From positions 62,001 through 126,000 of the forward strand of contig NZ_SCMK01000003.1 in the NCBI RefSeq assembly GCF_005503355.1: a stretch of DNA of 64,000 bases, written 5' to 3'. The number at the start of each line of letters is the position of its first letter. Positions within the stretch are counted from its first letter, which is position 1. The notes beneath the pieces are model-generated. The model was not told the DNA's origin, did not search any database, and saw only the letters and a list, made by a program, of their open reading frames with translations. Of this stretch, positions 9,013-17,000 are shown in pieces. Source of the DNA: Sphingomonas sp. 1F27F7B (GTDB taxonomy: Bacteria > Pseudomonadota > Alphaproteobacteria > Sphingomonadales > Sphingomonadaceae). The position numbers were made by a program, and so were the translations under genes.

Positions 9013-10410
9013 TCAGGCGACGGGATAGGGCACGGGCGCCGCGATATTTTCGTCGATCCTCACCGTGCGGCCGATCGACGGAAAGGCGCGCTGCGGACAG
9101 GCGTGCCGCTCACACACCTTGCACCCGGCGCCGATCGGCGTGGCGGCGCTCGGATCGGCGATGTCGAGGCCGCGTGCATAGACCAGCTTGCCGGCATGGC
9201 GAATGTCGCAACCCAGGCCGATCGCAAAGGTCTTGCCCGGGTCGCCGAACCGGCCACCATTGCTCGTCACTGCCTTCGCGATCCAGAGATAGGTCCGTCC
9301 GTCCGGCATCTGGGCGATCTGGCGCAGCACCCGATTGGGCTGGGCGAACGCCTCATAGACTTTCCAGAGGGGGCAGCTGCCGCCGACGCGCGAGAAGTGG
9401 AAATCGGTCGCGGACTGGCGCTTGGAGATATTCCCGGCCCGGTCGACGCGCACGAAGAAGAACGGCACGCCGCGGGCGCCGGGGCGCTGCAATGTCGACA
9501 GGCGATGGCAGATGGTCTCGAAACCGACCCCATAGCGTCGGGCCAGCCGCTCGATGTCGTAATGCTCGACCTCGGCGGCGTTGAGGAATGCGCCATAGGG
9601 CAGGATCAACGCGCCGGCGAAATAGTTGGCGAGGCCGACACGGGCCAGCCGGCGCGCTTCCGGATCGACGAGGATCGCATTGTCGGTGAGCCTGCCGATC
9701 ACCTCCCCCAGTTCGAGAAAGGCAAGCTGCGTCGCCATCTGGAACGCCTGTTGTCCGGGCGCCAGCGCACCGGAGAGGCGAAGGATCTTCGCGCCGGGAT
9801 CGAAGCGCCGCTGCACCGCAGTATCGTCCAGCACAGTCTCGACGCCATGCTTGCGCTTCAGCCAAGCAGCGATGCCGGCATGGATGGTGCCCGGCGCGAG
9901 CTGGGCGTCGCGGTGGATCCGCTCGGCGGCCTCGTCGAGCAGCTCGACATGGTTGTGCCGGGCATAGAAGAAGTCGCGCACCTGTTCGAAGGGCTGGCGC
10001 GCCTTTCCGCCGGCGATCCAGCTGTCGCCGAGCTCGGCCGCCATCGCGTCGCCGCGCTCGACCGCGTCGCGGTATCGGCGGTGCAGCGCGACCAGCGTGC
10101 GACCGACCGCCGGCATGTTCGCGGCCAGCTCACGCAGTTCCGCAACCGATACGCTCTCCCCGCCATCGGCGATCGCGTCGCGCATGTCGGTGATCAGCCG
10201 CGCTTCCTCATCCTCGGAGAACAGCTGGACGTCGATCCCGAACACCGCGTTGAGCTTGAGCAGGATCGCGACGGTGAGCGGGCGCTGGTTCTGCTCGAGC
10301 TGGTTGAGATAGCTGGGCGAGATGCCGAGCGCCTGCGCGAGTTCCACCTGCTTCAGTCCGCGCTCCTCGCGCAGCCGCCGCAACCGCACTCCCATATAAG
10401 CCTTGCGCAT
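9013..10410 (-). CDS. ScfR/RamB-type XRE-family regulator of short-chain acyl metabolism
   Basis: A 465-residue regulator with an N-terminal XRE helix-turn-helix (about residues 8-62: LRRLREERGLKQVELAQALG, SYLNQLEQNQRPL), a central ImmA/IrrE-like metallopeptidase-type domain and a C-terminal DUF2083-type domain. Near the C-terminus is the Cys pattern CKVCERHACPQRAFP typical of this family. Relatives control acetate, propionate and glyoxylate-cycle genes by sensing acyl-CoA. No such target is in the window except a small divergent gene of unknown role. The ATG at 10410 gives family length. Confidence 0.87.
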   Translation of the reverse strand: MRKAYMGVRLRRLREERGLKQVELAQALGISPSYLNQLEQNQRPLTVAILLKLNAVFGIDVQLFSEDEEARLITDMRDAIADGGESVSVAELRELAANMPAVGRTLVALHRRYRDAVERGDAMAAELGDSWIAGGKARQPFEQVRDFFYARHNHVELLDEAAERIHRDAQLAPGTIHAGIAAWLKRKHGVETVLDDTAVQRRFDPGAKILRLSGALAPGQQAFQMATQLAFLELGEVIGRLTDNAILVDPEARRLARVGLANYFAGALILPYGAFLNAAEVEHYDIERLARRYGVGFETICHRLSTLQRPGARGVPFFFVRVDRAGNISKRQSATDFHFSRVGGSCPLWKVYEAFAQPNRVLRQIAQMPDGRTYLWIAKAVTSNGGRFGDPGKTFAIGLGCDIRHAGKLVYARGLDIADPSAATPIGAGCKVCERHACPQRAFPSIGRTVRIDENIAAPVPYPVA

Positions 10411-10423
10411 AGCTCGTCCGATC

Positions 10424-10448
10424 TTCGCAAAATTTGCTAATTCGCAAA
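10424..10448. promoter_or_regulatory. candidate ScfR/RamB operator
   Basis: Between the regulator start and the small divergent gene lie clustered TTTGC/GCAAA half sites: CGCAAAATTTGC (10427-10436 region) and TTTGCTAATTCGCAAA (10433-10448). They resemble the TTTGCAAA-type sites of RamB-like regulators and suggest autoregulation. This was recognised by eye only. Confidence 0.45.
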
Positions 10449-10514
10449 CCCGCCTTCACAGGCATTTGCTCTTTCAGTACTTCCAGCGGCGCGCCGTTTG
10501 CGGATTATGCGAAT

Positions 10515-10847
10515 ATGCTCGCAAGCCCGCATATGCAAGGTGCAGACCTGCTCAACCGCGTCCTGGATGCCGCCACGGTTCGTGCGCGCGCCGCGCTCGG
10601 CACGCCGGTCGTGCTGCGTCGCTGCAGCGACATCGAGATCCGCGAAGAGATCGAAGGGCTGCGCTTCGAGACCTGGTGCGTGCGCAGGGACGACGAGGGC
10701 CTCGCCGTCGTGGTGACGGCGACGGCACGCGACGAAAGCGGCCGCGAATGCATGGTCGCCTCCGGCCGGTTCACCTTCTCGACATTTGCAGTGCCCAGCG
10801 CGTCGATTTGCCATAACGACATAAAGATATCTTTATATGATGCTTGA
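10515..10847 (+). CDS. small protein of unknown function, possibly hotdog-like
   Basis: A 110-residue protein, taken from the ATG at 10515; codons further upstream overlap the putative ScfR operator and only offer TTG. I do not recognise a family firmly. The segment from VLDAATVRARAALG to GRFTFSTF loosely resembles the long helix plus beta strands of hotdog-fold thioesterases, but no catalytic motif is visible. It is divergent from the ScfR-type regulator, which may control it. Its last codons contain the palindrome described separately, so part of the C-terminus could be regulatory DNA rather than conserved protein. Confidence 0.45.
   Translation: MLASPHMQGADLLNRVLDAATVRARAALGTPVVLRRCSDIEIREEIEGLRFETWCVRRDDEGLAVVVTATARDESGRECMVASGRFTFSTFAVPSASICHNDIKISLYDA
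10821..10836. promoter_or_regulatory. perfect palindrome ATAAAGATATCTTTAT upstream of metE
   Basis: A perfect 16-bp palindrome lying about 45 bp before the cobalamin riboswitch and overlapping the end of the preceding small gene. ArsR-type methionine-cycle regulators of the SahR kind use AT-rich palindromes with AAAGATATCTTT cores in alphaproteobacteria, as far as I recall. That would put metE under both a DNA-binding repressor and B12 control. No regulator gene of this type is in the window. Confidence 0.5.
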
Positions 10848-10879
10848 CCCAGCGCGTGAAAAGCGCGATTGAGCACGTG

Positions 10880-11092
10880 TCGAGGTTCCCCGTTCCGCGA
10901 TCCGAAAGGCTTGGGGCGACGGGGCTAAGACGGGAAGCCGGTGACATCCGCAGGGGTGGAATCCGGCGCTGCCCCCGCAACTGTAAGCGGCGAGCGGTGG
11001 TCCCATAATCGTGCCACTGGTGCTTTCGCGAGCACCGGGAAGGCCGGGACCGACGTGACGACCCGTGAGCCAGGAGACCTGCCTCCGACGCG
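10880..11092 (+). promoter_or_regulatory. cobalamin (B12) riboswitch
   Basis: Conserved elements occur in order: GAGGTTCCCCG at the 5' side, GGGAAGCCGGTG (about 10932-10943), GCTGCCCCCGCAACTGTAAG (about 10967-10986) and the B12-box-like GAGCCAGGAGACCTGCC (about 11067-11083). A closing stem is possible between GTCGAGG near 10880 and CCTCCGAC near 11082. It lies on the metE strand, about 140 bp before its start. Adenosylcobalamin binding would shut down the B12-independent methionine synthase. The region 11093-11234 would hold the expression platform; GC-rich complementary stretches are present there. Confidence 0.93.
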
Positions 11093-11234
11093 ATAACGTT
11101 CCTCGGACGGGGGTTCCTCCGGTGGATCGCGCCAGGCGCCGAAGCGCCGCGCGTCCGCTTGTCCGGGCTCGCGGCCGGTCGTGCCCTTGCGCGCTCTATC
11201 CTGGTCCACTCGTCCGGCAGACCAGGAGTCCATG

Positions 11235-13565
11235 ATGACTGTTTCCGCCGCCAATCTGGGTTTTCCCCGCATCGGCCCGCGCCGTGAGCTGAAGACCGCC
11301 ACCGAAGCCTATTGGGCCGGCAAGATCGACCAGGCCGCCCTGCTCGACACCGCCAGGTCGCTGCGCGCCGCGACCTGGGACCGCCAGAAGGCGGCCGGGA
11401 TCGAAGTGATCCCGAGCAACGATTTCTCCTTCTACGACCAGGTGCTCGACACCAGCGTGATGCTCGGCGCGATCCCGGAAATCTATCGGGCGATCGGCGC
11501 GGCCGACTCGCTCGACGTCTATTTCGCGATGGCCCGCGGCCGTCAGACCAAGGGCGCCGTGCCCGCAGCGGAGGAAGGCTGCACCCATGGTCATGGCGCC
11601 GGCACTGACGTGCCCGCGCAGGAAATGACCAAGTGGTTCGACACCAACTATCATTACATGGTCCCCGAGGTGGTGCCGGGCCAGGCGTTCGCGCTTTCGA
11701 CGACCAAGCCGGTCGATCACTTCAAGGAAGCCAAGGCGCTCGGCCATCACACGCGCCCGGTGATCCTGGGCCCGGTCACCTGGCTGCTGCTCGCCAAGTC
11801 CAAGGTCGAAGGCTTCGACACACTCTCGCTGCTCCCCACCCTGCTCCCCGTCTATGCCGAGCTGCTCGGCAAGCTCGCTGCGGCGGGCGCCGACTGGGTG
11901 CAGATCGACGAGCCGGCACTGGTGCTCGACCTCAACGATGCGGCTCGCGCGGCCTGCAAGACCGCCTATGCCGAGCTGGCCAAGGTCCCGGGCATCAAGC
12001 TGATGCTCGCCACCTATTTCGGCGCGCTGGGCGACAATCTCGAAACCGCGCTGGCACTGCCGGTCGCCGGCCTGCACGTCGATCTGGTCCGCGCCCCGGA
12101 GCAGCTCGATGCCGTCGTCGCCGGCGCGCGTGAGGAACTGGTCCTCTCGCTCGGCGTTATCGACGGCCGCAACATCTGGAAGGCCGATCTCGCCAAGGTG
12201 CTGGACACCGTCGAAGGCGCCGCGGCGAAGCGTGAAGTGCAGGTCGCGCCGTCCTGCTCGCTGCTCCACACGCCGGTCGACCTCGAGCTCGAGACCAGGC
12301 TCGATCCGGAAGTGAAGAACTGGCTCGCCTTCGCGACCCAGAAGCTCGGCGAGCTGGCGGTGCTCAGCAAGGCGCTGAACTCGGGCCGAGACAACGTCGC
12401 CGCCGCACTGGCCGACAATGCCGCCGCGATCGAATCCCGCCGCAGCTCGCCGCTGACCAACGATGCCAAGGTGCGCAGCCGCGTCGCTGGCGTCACCGAG
12501 AACTGGACGCGCCGCGTCACGCCGTTCGCCGAGCGCATCAAGCTGCAGCAGGCCCATCTCAACCTGCCGCCGCTGCCGACCACCACGATCGGCTCGTTCC
12601 CGCAGACCGCCGAAGTCCGCAAGGCCCGCTCGGCGCATGACAAGGGCGAGCTGGCCACCGAGGCCTATGAGCAGTTCCTCCGCGAGGAGACTGCCCGCAC
12701 GGTGCAGTGGCAGGAAGAGATCGGCATCGACGTGCTGGTCCACGGCGAGTTTGAGCGCAACGACATGGTCCAGTATTTCGGCGAACAGCTCGCCGGCTTC
12801 GCGTTTAGCCGGGCCGGCTGGGTGCAGAGCTATGGCTCGCGCTGCGTCCGTCCGCCGATCATCTATGGCGATGTCTCGCGTCCCCGTCCCATGACCGTCG
12901 AGTGGTGGCAGTACGCACAGAGCGTCGCGACCAGGCCAATGAAGGGCATGCTCACCGGCCCGGTGACCATCCTCAACTGGTCCTTCGTCCGTGACGACCA
13001 GACCCGCGAGGAGAGCTGCCGCCAGATCGCACTCGCGATCCGCGACGAAGTGGTCGACCTTGAGCGCGCCGGCTGCAAGGTCATCCAGATCGACGAGGCT
13101 GCTCTTCGCGAGGGCCTGCCGCTGCGCAAGGCCGACCAGCAGCGCTATCTCGACTGGGCAGTGGAAAGCTTCCGCATCTCCGCCTCGGGCGTCCAGCCCC
13201 AGACCCAGATCCACACCCACATGTGCTATTCGGAGTTCAACGAGATCATCGACTCGATCGGCGCGATGGATGCCGACGTGATCTCGATCGAGACTTCGCG
13301 TTCGAAGATGGAACTGCTCGACGCGTTCGTGGACTACAAATACCCGAACGAGATCGGGCCGGGCGTGTACGACATCCACTCGCCACGCATCCCGTCGACC
13401 GAGGAGATGGAAGGCCTGCTCCTCAAGGCGGGCGAGCGCCTGTCCGTCGAGCAGCTCTGGGTCAATCCGGATTGCGGCCTCAAGACCCGCAAATGGGAAG
13501 ACGTGAAGCCGGCGCTCATCAACATGGTCGAGGCGGCCAAGGCGGCGCGTGCTGCCCTCGCCTGA
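11235..13565 (+). CDS. metE: cobalamin-independent methionine synthase
   Basis: A 776-residue MetE. It transfers a methyl group from 5-methyltetrahydropteroyl-triglutamate to homocysteine. The N-terminal domain begins with LGFPRIGPRRELK, and the C-terminal catalytic domain carries the zinc ligands: His and Cys in IHTHMCYSEF, Glu in ISIETSRS and Cys in NPDCGLKTRKW. Of two adjacent ATG codons, 11235 is preferred because AGGAG is 6 bp upstream. It is preceded by a B12 riboswitch, so the host probably also has or imports cobalamin and has MetH. It is followed by folB. Confidence 0.96.
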   Translation: MTVSAANLGFPRIGPRRELKTATEAYWAGKIDQAALLDTARSLRAATWDRQKAAGIEVIPSNDFSFYDQVLDTSVMLGAIPEIYRAIGAADSLDVYFAMARGRQTKGAVPAAEEGCTHGHGAGTDVPAQEMTKWFDTNYHYMVPEVVPGQAFALSTTKPVDHFKEAKALGHHTRPVILGPVTWLLLAKSKVEGFDTLSLLPTLLPVYAELLGKLAAAGADWVQIDEPALVLDLNDAARAACKTAYAELAKVPGIKLMLATYFGALGDNLETALALPVAGLHVDLVRAPEQLDAVVAGAREELVLSLGVIDGRNIWKADLAKVLDTVEGAAAKREVQVAPSCSLLHTPVDLELETRLDPEVKNWLAFATQKLGELAVLSKALNSGRDNVAAALADNAAAIESRRSSPLTNDAKVRSRVAGVTENWTRRVTPFAERIKLQQAHLNLPPLPTTTIGSFPQTAEVRKARSAHDKGELATEAYEQFLREETARTVQWQEEIGIDVLVHGEFERNDMVQYFGEQLAGFAFSRAGWVQSYGSRCVRPPIIYGDVSRPRPMTVEWWQYAQSVATRPMKGMLTGPVTILNWSFVRDDQTREESCRQIALAIRDEVVDLERAGCKVIQIDEAALREGLPLRKADQQRYLDWAVESFRISASGVQPQTQIHTHMCYSEFNEIIDSIGAMDADVISIETSRSKMELLDAFVDYKYPNEIGPGVYDIHSPRIPSTEEMEGLLLKAGERLSVEQLWVNPDCGLKTRKWEDVKPALINMVEAAKAARAALA

Positions 13566-13575
13566 CCTGACGAGC

Positions 13576-13601
13576 CCGGGGCGCGCCGCGCCGCGCCCCG
13601 G
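13576..13601 (+). terminator. GC hairpin after metE
   Basis: A 10-bp stem (CCGGGGCGCG pairing with CGCGCCCCGG) with a 6-base loop lies 11 bp after the metE stop. There is no clear T-run, so termination may be partial. The position also argues that folB starts after the hairpin rather than inside metE. Confidence 0.4.
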
Positions 13602-13629
13602 CGCTTCCGAACCCGCCGTGCCGGACCGC

Positions 13630-13992
13630 ATGTTCCTGCACGGCGTGGAGGTGCAGGGCCGGCACGGCGTGTTCGATTTCGAGCGCCGCGCCGGCCAGCG
13701 CTTCGTCATCGACGTGGATTGGTGGCTGGATACCAGCGAGGCAGTCGCGACCGACCGGCTCGACGCCACGCTTTGCTACAAGCAGCTCCACGATCGCGTG
13801 TGCGAGGTCGTCGGCGGCGAGCCCTGGGCGCTGATCGAGACCTTGGCAGACCGGCTGATCGCCGCCTTGTTCGAGCGCTTTCCGCGGATCGTCACGCTGC
13901 AGCTCACCGTCCACAAGCCCGAAGCCCCGATCGGCGGCACCTTCGCCGATGTCGGCATCACCCGGTTGCGCCATCGTACCCGATCCCGATGA
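13630..13992 (+). CDS. folB: dihydroneopterin aldolase family protein
   Basis: A 120-residue FolB-type protein of the T-fold family; it should cleave 7,8-dihydroneopterin in folate synthesis. Visible features are GVEVQGRHGVFDFERRAGQRFVID (family N-terminus, residues 4 onward), the conserved CYKQLHDRV, the catalytic-region ALIETLADR and the C-terminal VHKPEAPIGG. The start is uncertain: GTG at 13618 or an overlapping GTG at 13549 are also in frame. ATG 13630 is chosen because conservation begins there and a hairpin lies just upstream. Placement after metE links folate supply with methyl transfer. Confidence 0.8.
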   Translation: MFLHGVEVQGRHGVFDFERRAGQRFVIDVDWWLDTSEAVATDRLDATLCYKQLHDRVCEVVGGEPWALIETLADRLIAALFERFPRIVTLQLTVHKPEAPIGGTFADVGITRLRHRTRSR

Positions 13993-14227
13993 ACCCGACG
14001 GGCGCCAATCCAGCCAGCTCCCCTCTGCCATCTTACTGTAGAGACGGGTATTTCTTCCAGGGTCGGCCTTCCGCACGACCGATCTCCCACTGAAAATTCC
14101 CCACGGCCTAGCGCGTTGGGCCGCCATACATCGGAAGGGGTCGGATGGGTTCCGCCGGATAGCTGTAAGGATCGCCGCATGTCCTAATCCTGCCACCAGC
14201 AACCGCTGGGACGGTAGGAGATGTATG

Positions 14228-14800
14228 ATGAAGATTATTGCAATCGGCGCCGCTGCCTTGGCGGTGCTCACGGCCGCTCCGGCCCTTGCCCAATCCTCGG
14301 GCTCCGGCAACATCGGCGGCGGAATCGGCATCGGTGTCGGCGGCTTCACCAACGGCGGCATCAATACGGACTCGCTGAGCAGCACCAGCACCAGCGGGGT
14401 AAGCGGAACCATCAACAACGAACTCTCGGCATCGTCCGGCAGCGGTTTCGGCGGCACGATGAACATCAACAGCCTGCCCGGCGGCACCAGCTATGCGGTG
14501 GTCGGCGGCGTTGGCGACGCCGGCACCTCGATCAGCTCCAGCGTGAGCCCCTCGGGCGTCGGATCGATCACCAGCAACAGCTACAATGCCGGCGTCTATG
14601 GTGGCCTGACGCACGGGAACGCCGCATTGAACATGCAGGTGATGAACTTCGGCGAGAGCGCCGGCGACTATAAGTTCACCGCCAACTTCAATGCGTCCAA
14701 CACCACCAATGTGAATGCGGCGAGCATCGACTGGAACGCTGCAGGAGCGGCGGGACCGGTGCTGTTCGGGTTCGGCTCGCTCGGCTGGACCGTAGAATAA
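14228..14800 (+). CDS. secreted Gly/Ser/Asn-rich protein of unknown function
   Basis: A 190-residue protein with a clear Sec signal peptide (MKIIAIGAAALAVLTAAPALAQ, cut after ALAQ). The mature part is rich in Gly, Ser, Thr and Asn, nearly free of Cys and Lys, and contains many beta-type SxxS and GxG stretches such as GGIGIGVGGF. The composition suggests a beta-rich surface or fibre protein, but I see no regular curlin repeat. AGGAG lies 7 bp before the second of two ATGs. It is followed 61 bp later by another secreted protein, and both face a small LuxR regulator. Function is not known. Confidence 0.75.
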   Translation: MKIIAIGAAALAVLTAAPALAQSSGSGNIGGGIGIGVGGFTNGGINTDSLSSTSTSGVSGTINNELSASSGSGFGGTMNINSLPGGTSYAVVGGVGDAGTSISSSVSPSGVGSITSNSYNAGVYGGLTHGNAALNMQVMNFGESAGDYKFTANFNASNTTNVNAASIDWNAAGAAGPVLFGFGSLGWTVE

Positions 14801-14861
14801 GGCACTTACAGGCGGGATGGCAGCCGCCGTCCCGCCTCCCTTTCCATTCAGGAGTTCGATC

Positions 14862-15530
14862 ATGAAGCACCTTGCAGTCGCGGCGACCCTCGTCCTGATG
14901 GTCAGCGCCACAGCCGCCCACGCCCAGCAGAACACGTCGGATACCGCCACGACCAATAGCGCGGTGACCGTCGAGGCGATCACCGGCCCGGTCAGCGAGG
15001 CCCCGGCCCACGAAACCGTCACCTATAGCGGGCATGAGTGGACCACTCCGAGCGTTCAAGGCAGCTATTTCGCCGGTGCCAATCCCTGCCTGATCGGAAC
15101 AGGCGGCGGCATTGCCGGCGGACCGATCGGAATCAACCTCAATTTCGGCCGCAGCGACGAAGGATGCACGCGCAGGTCCGATGCCGCGGCATGGCATGCG
15201 ATGGGCTTCGACAACGTGGCCGTCGCCCGCATGTGCCAGGATCGCAAGAGCGCCGATGCGTTCTTCGCGGCCACCGGCACCACCTGCCCCGGCGCCGATC
15301 CCGGCCGCTATCGGACGCCCGAGGGACGCCAGGCTCCCATGGCCATGCTCGTCGCGAACAGCCGCGCGATCCCGGGGAACCCGAATGCCGGGCCAGTCGA
15401 CCTCAGCAATCCGGCGGTACAGGCCGCCATCCACGAAGAGGCCGCTCGCCTGGCACGCACGAACAGCTTCGCGCCACAGGCACCCAAGGGAGTGGTTACT
15501 CCGCCGCCGCCGCCGCTGCCCCAGCAATGA
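14862..15530 (+). CDS. secreted protein of unknown function
   Basis: A 222-residue protein with a signal peptide ending in TAAHAQ. The mature part has a threonine-rich linker, then a Cys-containing core (NPCLIGTGGG, DEGCTRR, ARMCQDR, GTTCPG) with four cysteines that could form two disulfides in the periplasm, and a proline-rich tail. GGAG stands upstream of the ATG at 14862. It probably forms an operon with the preceding secreted protein. The repeated NPCLIGTGGG-type glycine segment suggests an extracytoplasmic structural or surface role; I do not recognise the family. Confidence 0.75.
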   Translation: MKHLAVAATLVLMVSATAAHAQQNTSDTATTNSAVTVEAITGPVSEAPAHETVTYSGHEWTTPSVQGSYFAGANPCLIGTGGGIAGGPIGINLNFGRSDEGCTRRSDAAAWHAMGFDNVAVARMCQDRKSADAFFAATGTTCPGADPGRYRTPEGRQAPMAMLVANSRAIPGNPNAGPVDLSNPAVQAAIHEEAARLARTNSFAPQAPKGVVTPPPPPLPQQ

Positions 15531-15550
15531 ACCGGGCAAGAGGCGTTGTT

Positions 15551-15799
15551 TCAACCAGCAATGACGAAAGGAATGTCGAGGTGATCTTGGAGGCCGAACC
15601 GGAACGCCAACTGGATCATATGGGCGCGGTTGCGGGCGCGAAGCTTCAGGCGAATATTCTCTACGTGACGATCCACGGTCTTTGGACTGATCTCCAGCCG
15701 CCTGGCGATTTCCTTCGCACAGAAACCGCCGGCGGCAAGGTCGAGCACCTGCAGTTCGCGCGGGGTGAGGTGGTCATAGGAATGCGCTCGTTCTTCCAT
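15551..15799 (-). CDS. stand-alone LuxR-type HTH regulator
   Basis: An 82-residue protein that is essentially one GerE/LuxR helix-turn-helix: LTPRELQVLDLAAGGFCAKEIARRLEISPKTVDRHVENIRLKL. No sensor or receiver domain is attached. The ATG at 15799 is preferred over one ten codons upstream (15829) because GGAG precedes it at good distance. It is convergent with the two secreted-protein genes and may regulate them, in the manner of small CsgD-like or RedR-like regulators; this is inference from position. Confidence 0.8.
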   Translation of the reverse strand: MEERAHSYDHLTPRELQVLDLAAGGFCAKEIARRLEISPKTVDRHVENIRLKLRARNRAHMIQLAFRFGLQDHLDIPFVIAG

Positions 15800-15829
15800 G
15801 GTGCATTCTCCGATACTGGCCTCGCGCAT

Positions 15830-16328
15830 GGCGCTTGCGCAGGACGCAAGTCATGCTGAGACGCGGCGGGACCCTCGTGGGGGAGGCTGCTTACTCCAAC
15901 CTTACAGCCGTAAGCAGGCAGGCCCGGCGCTGTCTCAAATCCGCACAGCGGAAGCCCCGTATTTTCGCCGAACATGGCCGGAATGGTGGAGTTTCCCACG
16001 GCATCGCCGCATCCGACGGCGATGCGGATAAGGAGTTTCCCGGAGACGGCAGTGGCCTCGCCGACATGCGAAGCCGCTTGTTGAGGATGCGCGACACTAG
16101 GATAGTGGCCATCATGAACTGCGTACCATCTTGTTCAGTAATGGGACAGATGAATTCAGTGACGAGAACAATGATCGAGCGCCGCGATATAGGCATCGAT
16201 CTCGCGCTCTCGAATGTCCGCTCGCGCACCGGCATCTTCACTGACGGTTCCTACGGCAGGTTCGCATGCGCGGGGTTCGAGAAGGAACCCGGCCACCGGC
16301 ATCCCCTGACTGCAACGGAGCACGCTAG
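15830..16328. other. 500-bp stretch without a supported gene
   Basis: This region separates the small LuxR regulator from the response regulator. Open frames on both strands lack ribosome sites, recognisable motifs or codon structure. It presumably holds the promoters of both flanking genes. I see no strong dyad or repeat. Confidence 0.5.
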
Positions 16329-17000
16329 ATGCGGCTGCTGATCGTCGAGGACGATGCCGAACTCGCCCACGCGATGGTTTCGGCATTTGCGAAGCGCGAC
16401 GTGCGCTGCGATCTGGCCAGCACCGCAGGCGATGCCGAGCTTCTGATCCAAACCATCAACTACGCCGCGATTATCCTCGATCTGGGCCTCCCCGACGAAA
16501 ATGGCCTCGCCTTGTTGCGCCGCCTGCGAGGGTATAAACGCATGGAACCAATTCTCGTGCTGACCGCACGCGGGGAGGGTGAGATGCGCGTCCAGGGACT
16601 GGAGAGCGGTGCCGACGACTATATCGTCAAGCCATTCCTCTTTCCTGAACTCCATGCGAGGATTTGCGCCGTCCTCCGCCGGCAGGGCGGCTATGTCGAG
16701 CGCCTCCTCGCCGTGGGAGACCTGTCATTGGACACCCGGACACGCGAAGTGAGAGTGGGCAACGAACCCGCCGATTTCTCGGAGCGCGAGGCCGAGTTGC
16801 TCGAGTTGCTGATGCGGCGGTCGGGCCATGTTCTTTCCAAGCGCATCATCGAGGATCAGCTATTCGGCTCGGGCGATATGCTGGGGTCGAATGCGGTGGA
16901 AGTATATATCCACCGGATCCGACGGAAATTGGACGGCGTCGCGGCACGAGTCAGGCTAAAGACCGTTCGCGGAATCGGCTACATATTGCTGAGCTCGTGA
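16329..17000 (+). CDS. OmpR/PhoP-family response regulator
   Basis: A 223-residue response regulator. The receiver domain has the acidic pair EDD at residues 7-9, the phosphorylated Asp in IILDLGLPDENG (about residue 52), the Thr of LTARGEG and the Lys of YIVKPF. The C-terminal OmpR winged helix ends with EVYIHRIRRKLDG and VRGIGYIL. Its last codon overlaps the GTG start of the kinase (GTGA), so the pair is translationally coupled. The signal and regulon are unknown. Confidence 0.93.
   Translation: MRLLIVEDDAELAHAMVSAFAKRDVRCDLASTAGDAELLIQTINYAAIILDLGLPDENGLALLRRLRGYKRMEPILVLTARGEGEMRVQGLESGADDYIVKPFLFPELHARICAVLRRQGGYVERLLAVGDLSLDTRTREVRVGNEPADFSEREAELLELLMRRSGHVLSKRIIEDQLFGSGDMLGSNAVEVYIHRIRRKLDGVAARVRLKTVRGIGYILLSS

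Noticed and set aside
14108..14224. Possible tRNA or RNA gene before the secreted proteins
   Set aside because: No cloverleaf with a T-arm GTTCGA-type loop and acceptor stem could be drawn; the stretch reads as leader DNA.
15835..16341. Open frames between the LuxR and response regulator genes
   Set aside because: Frames on both strands overlap each other, lack ribosome sites and show no domain-like pattern.
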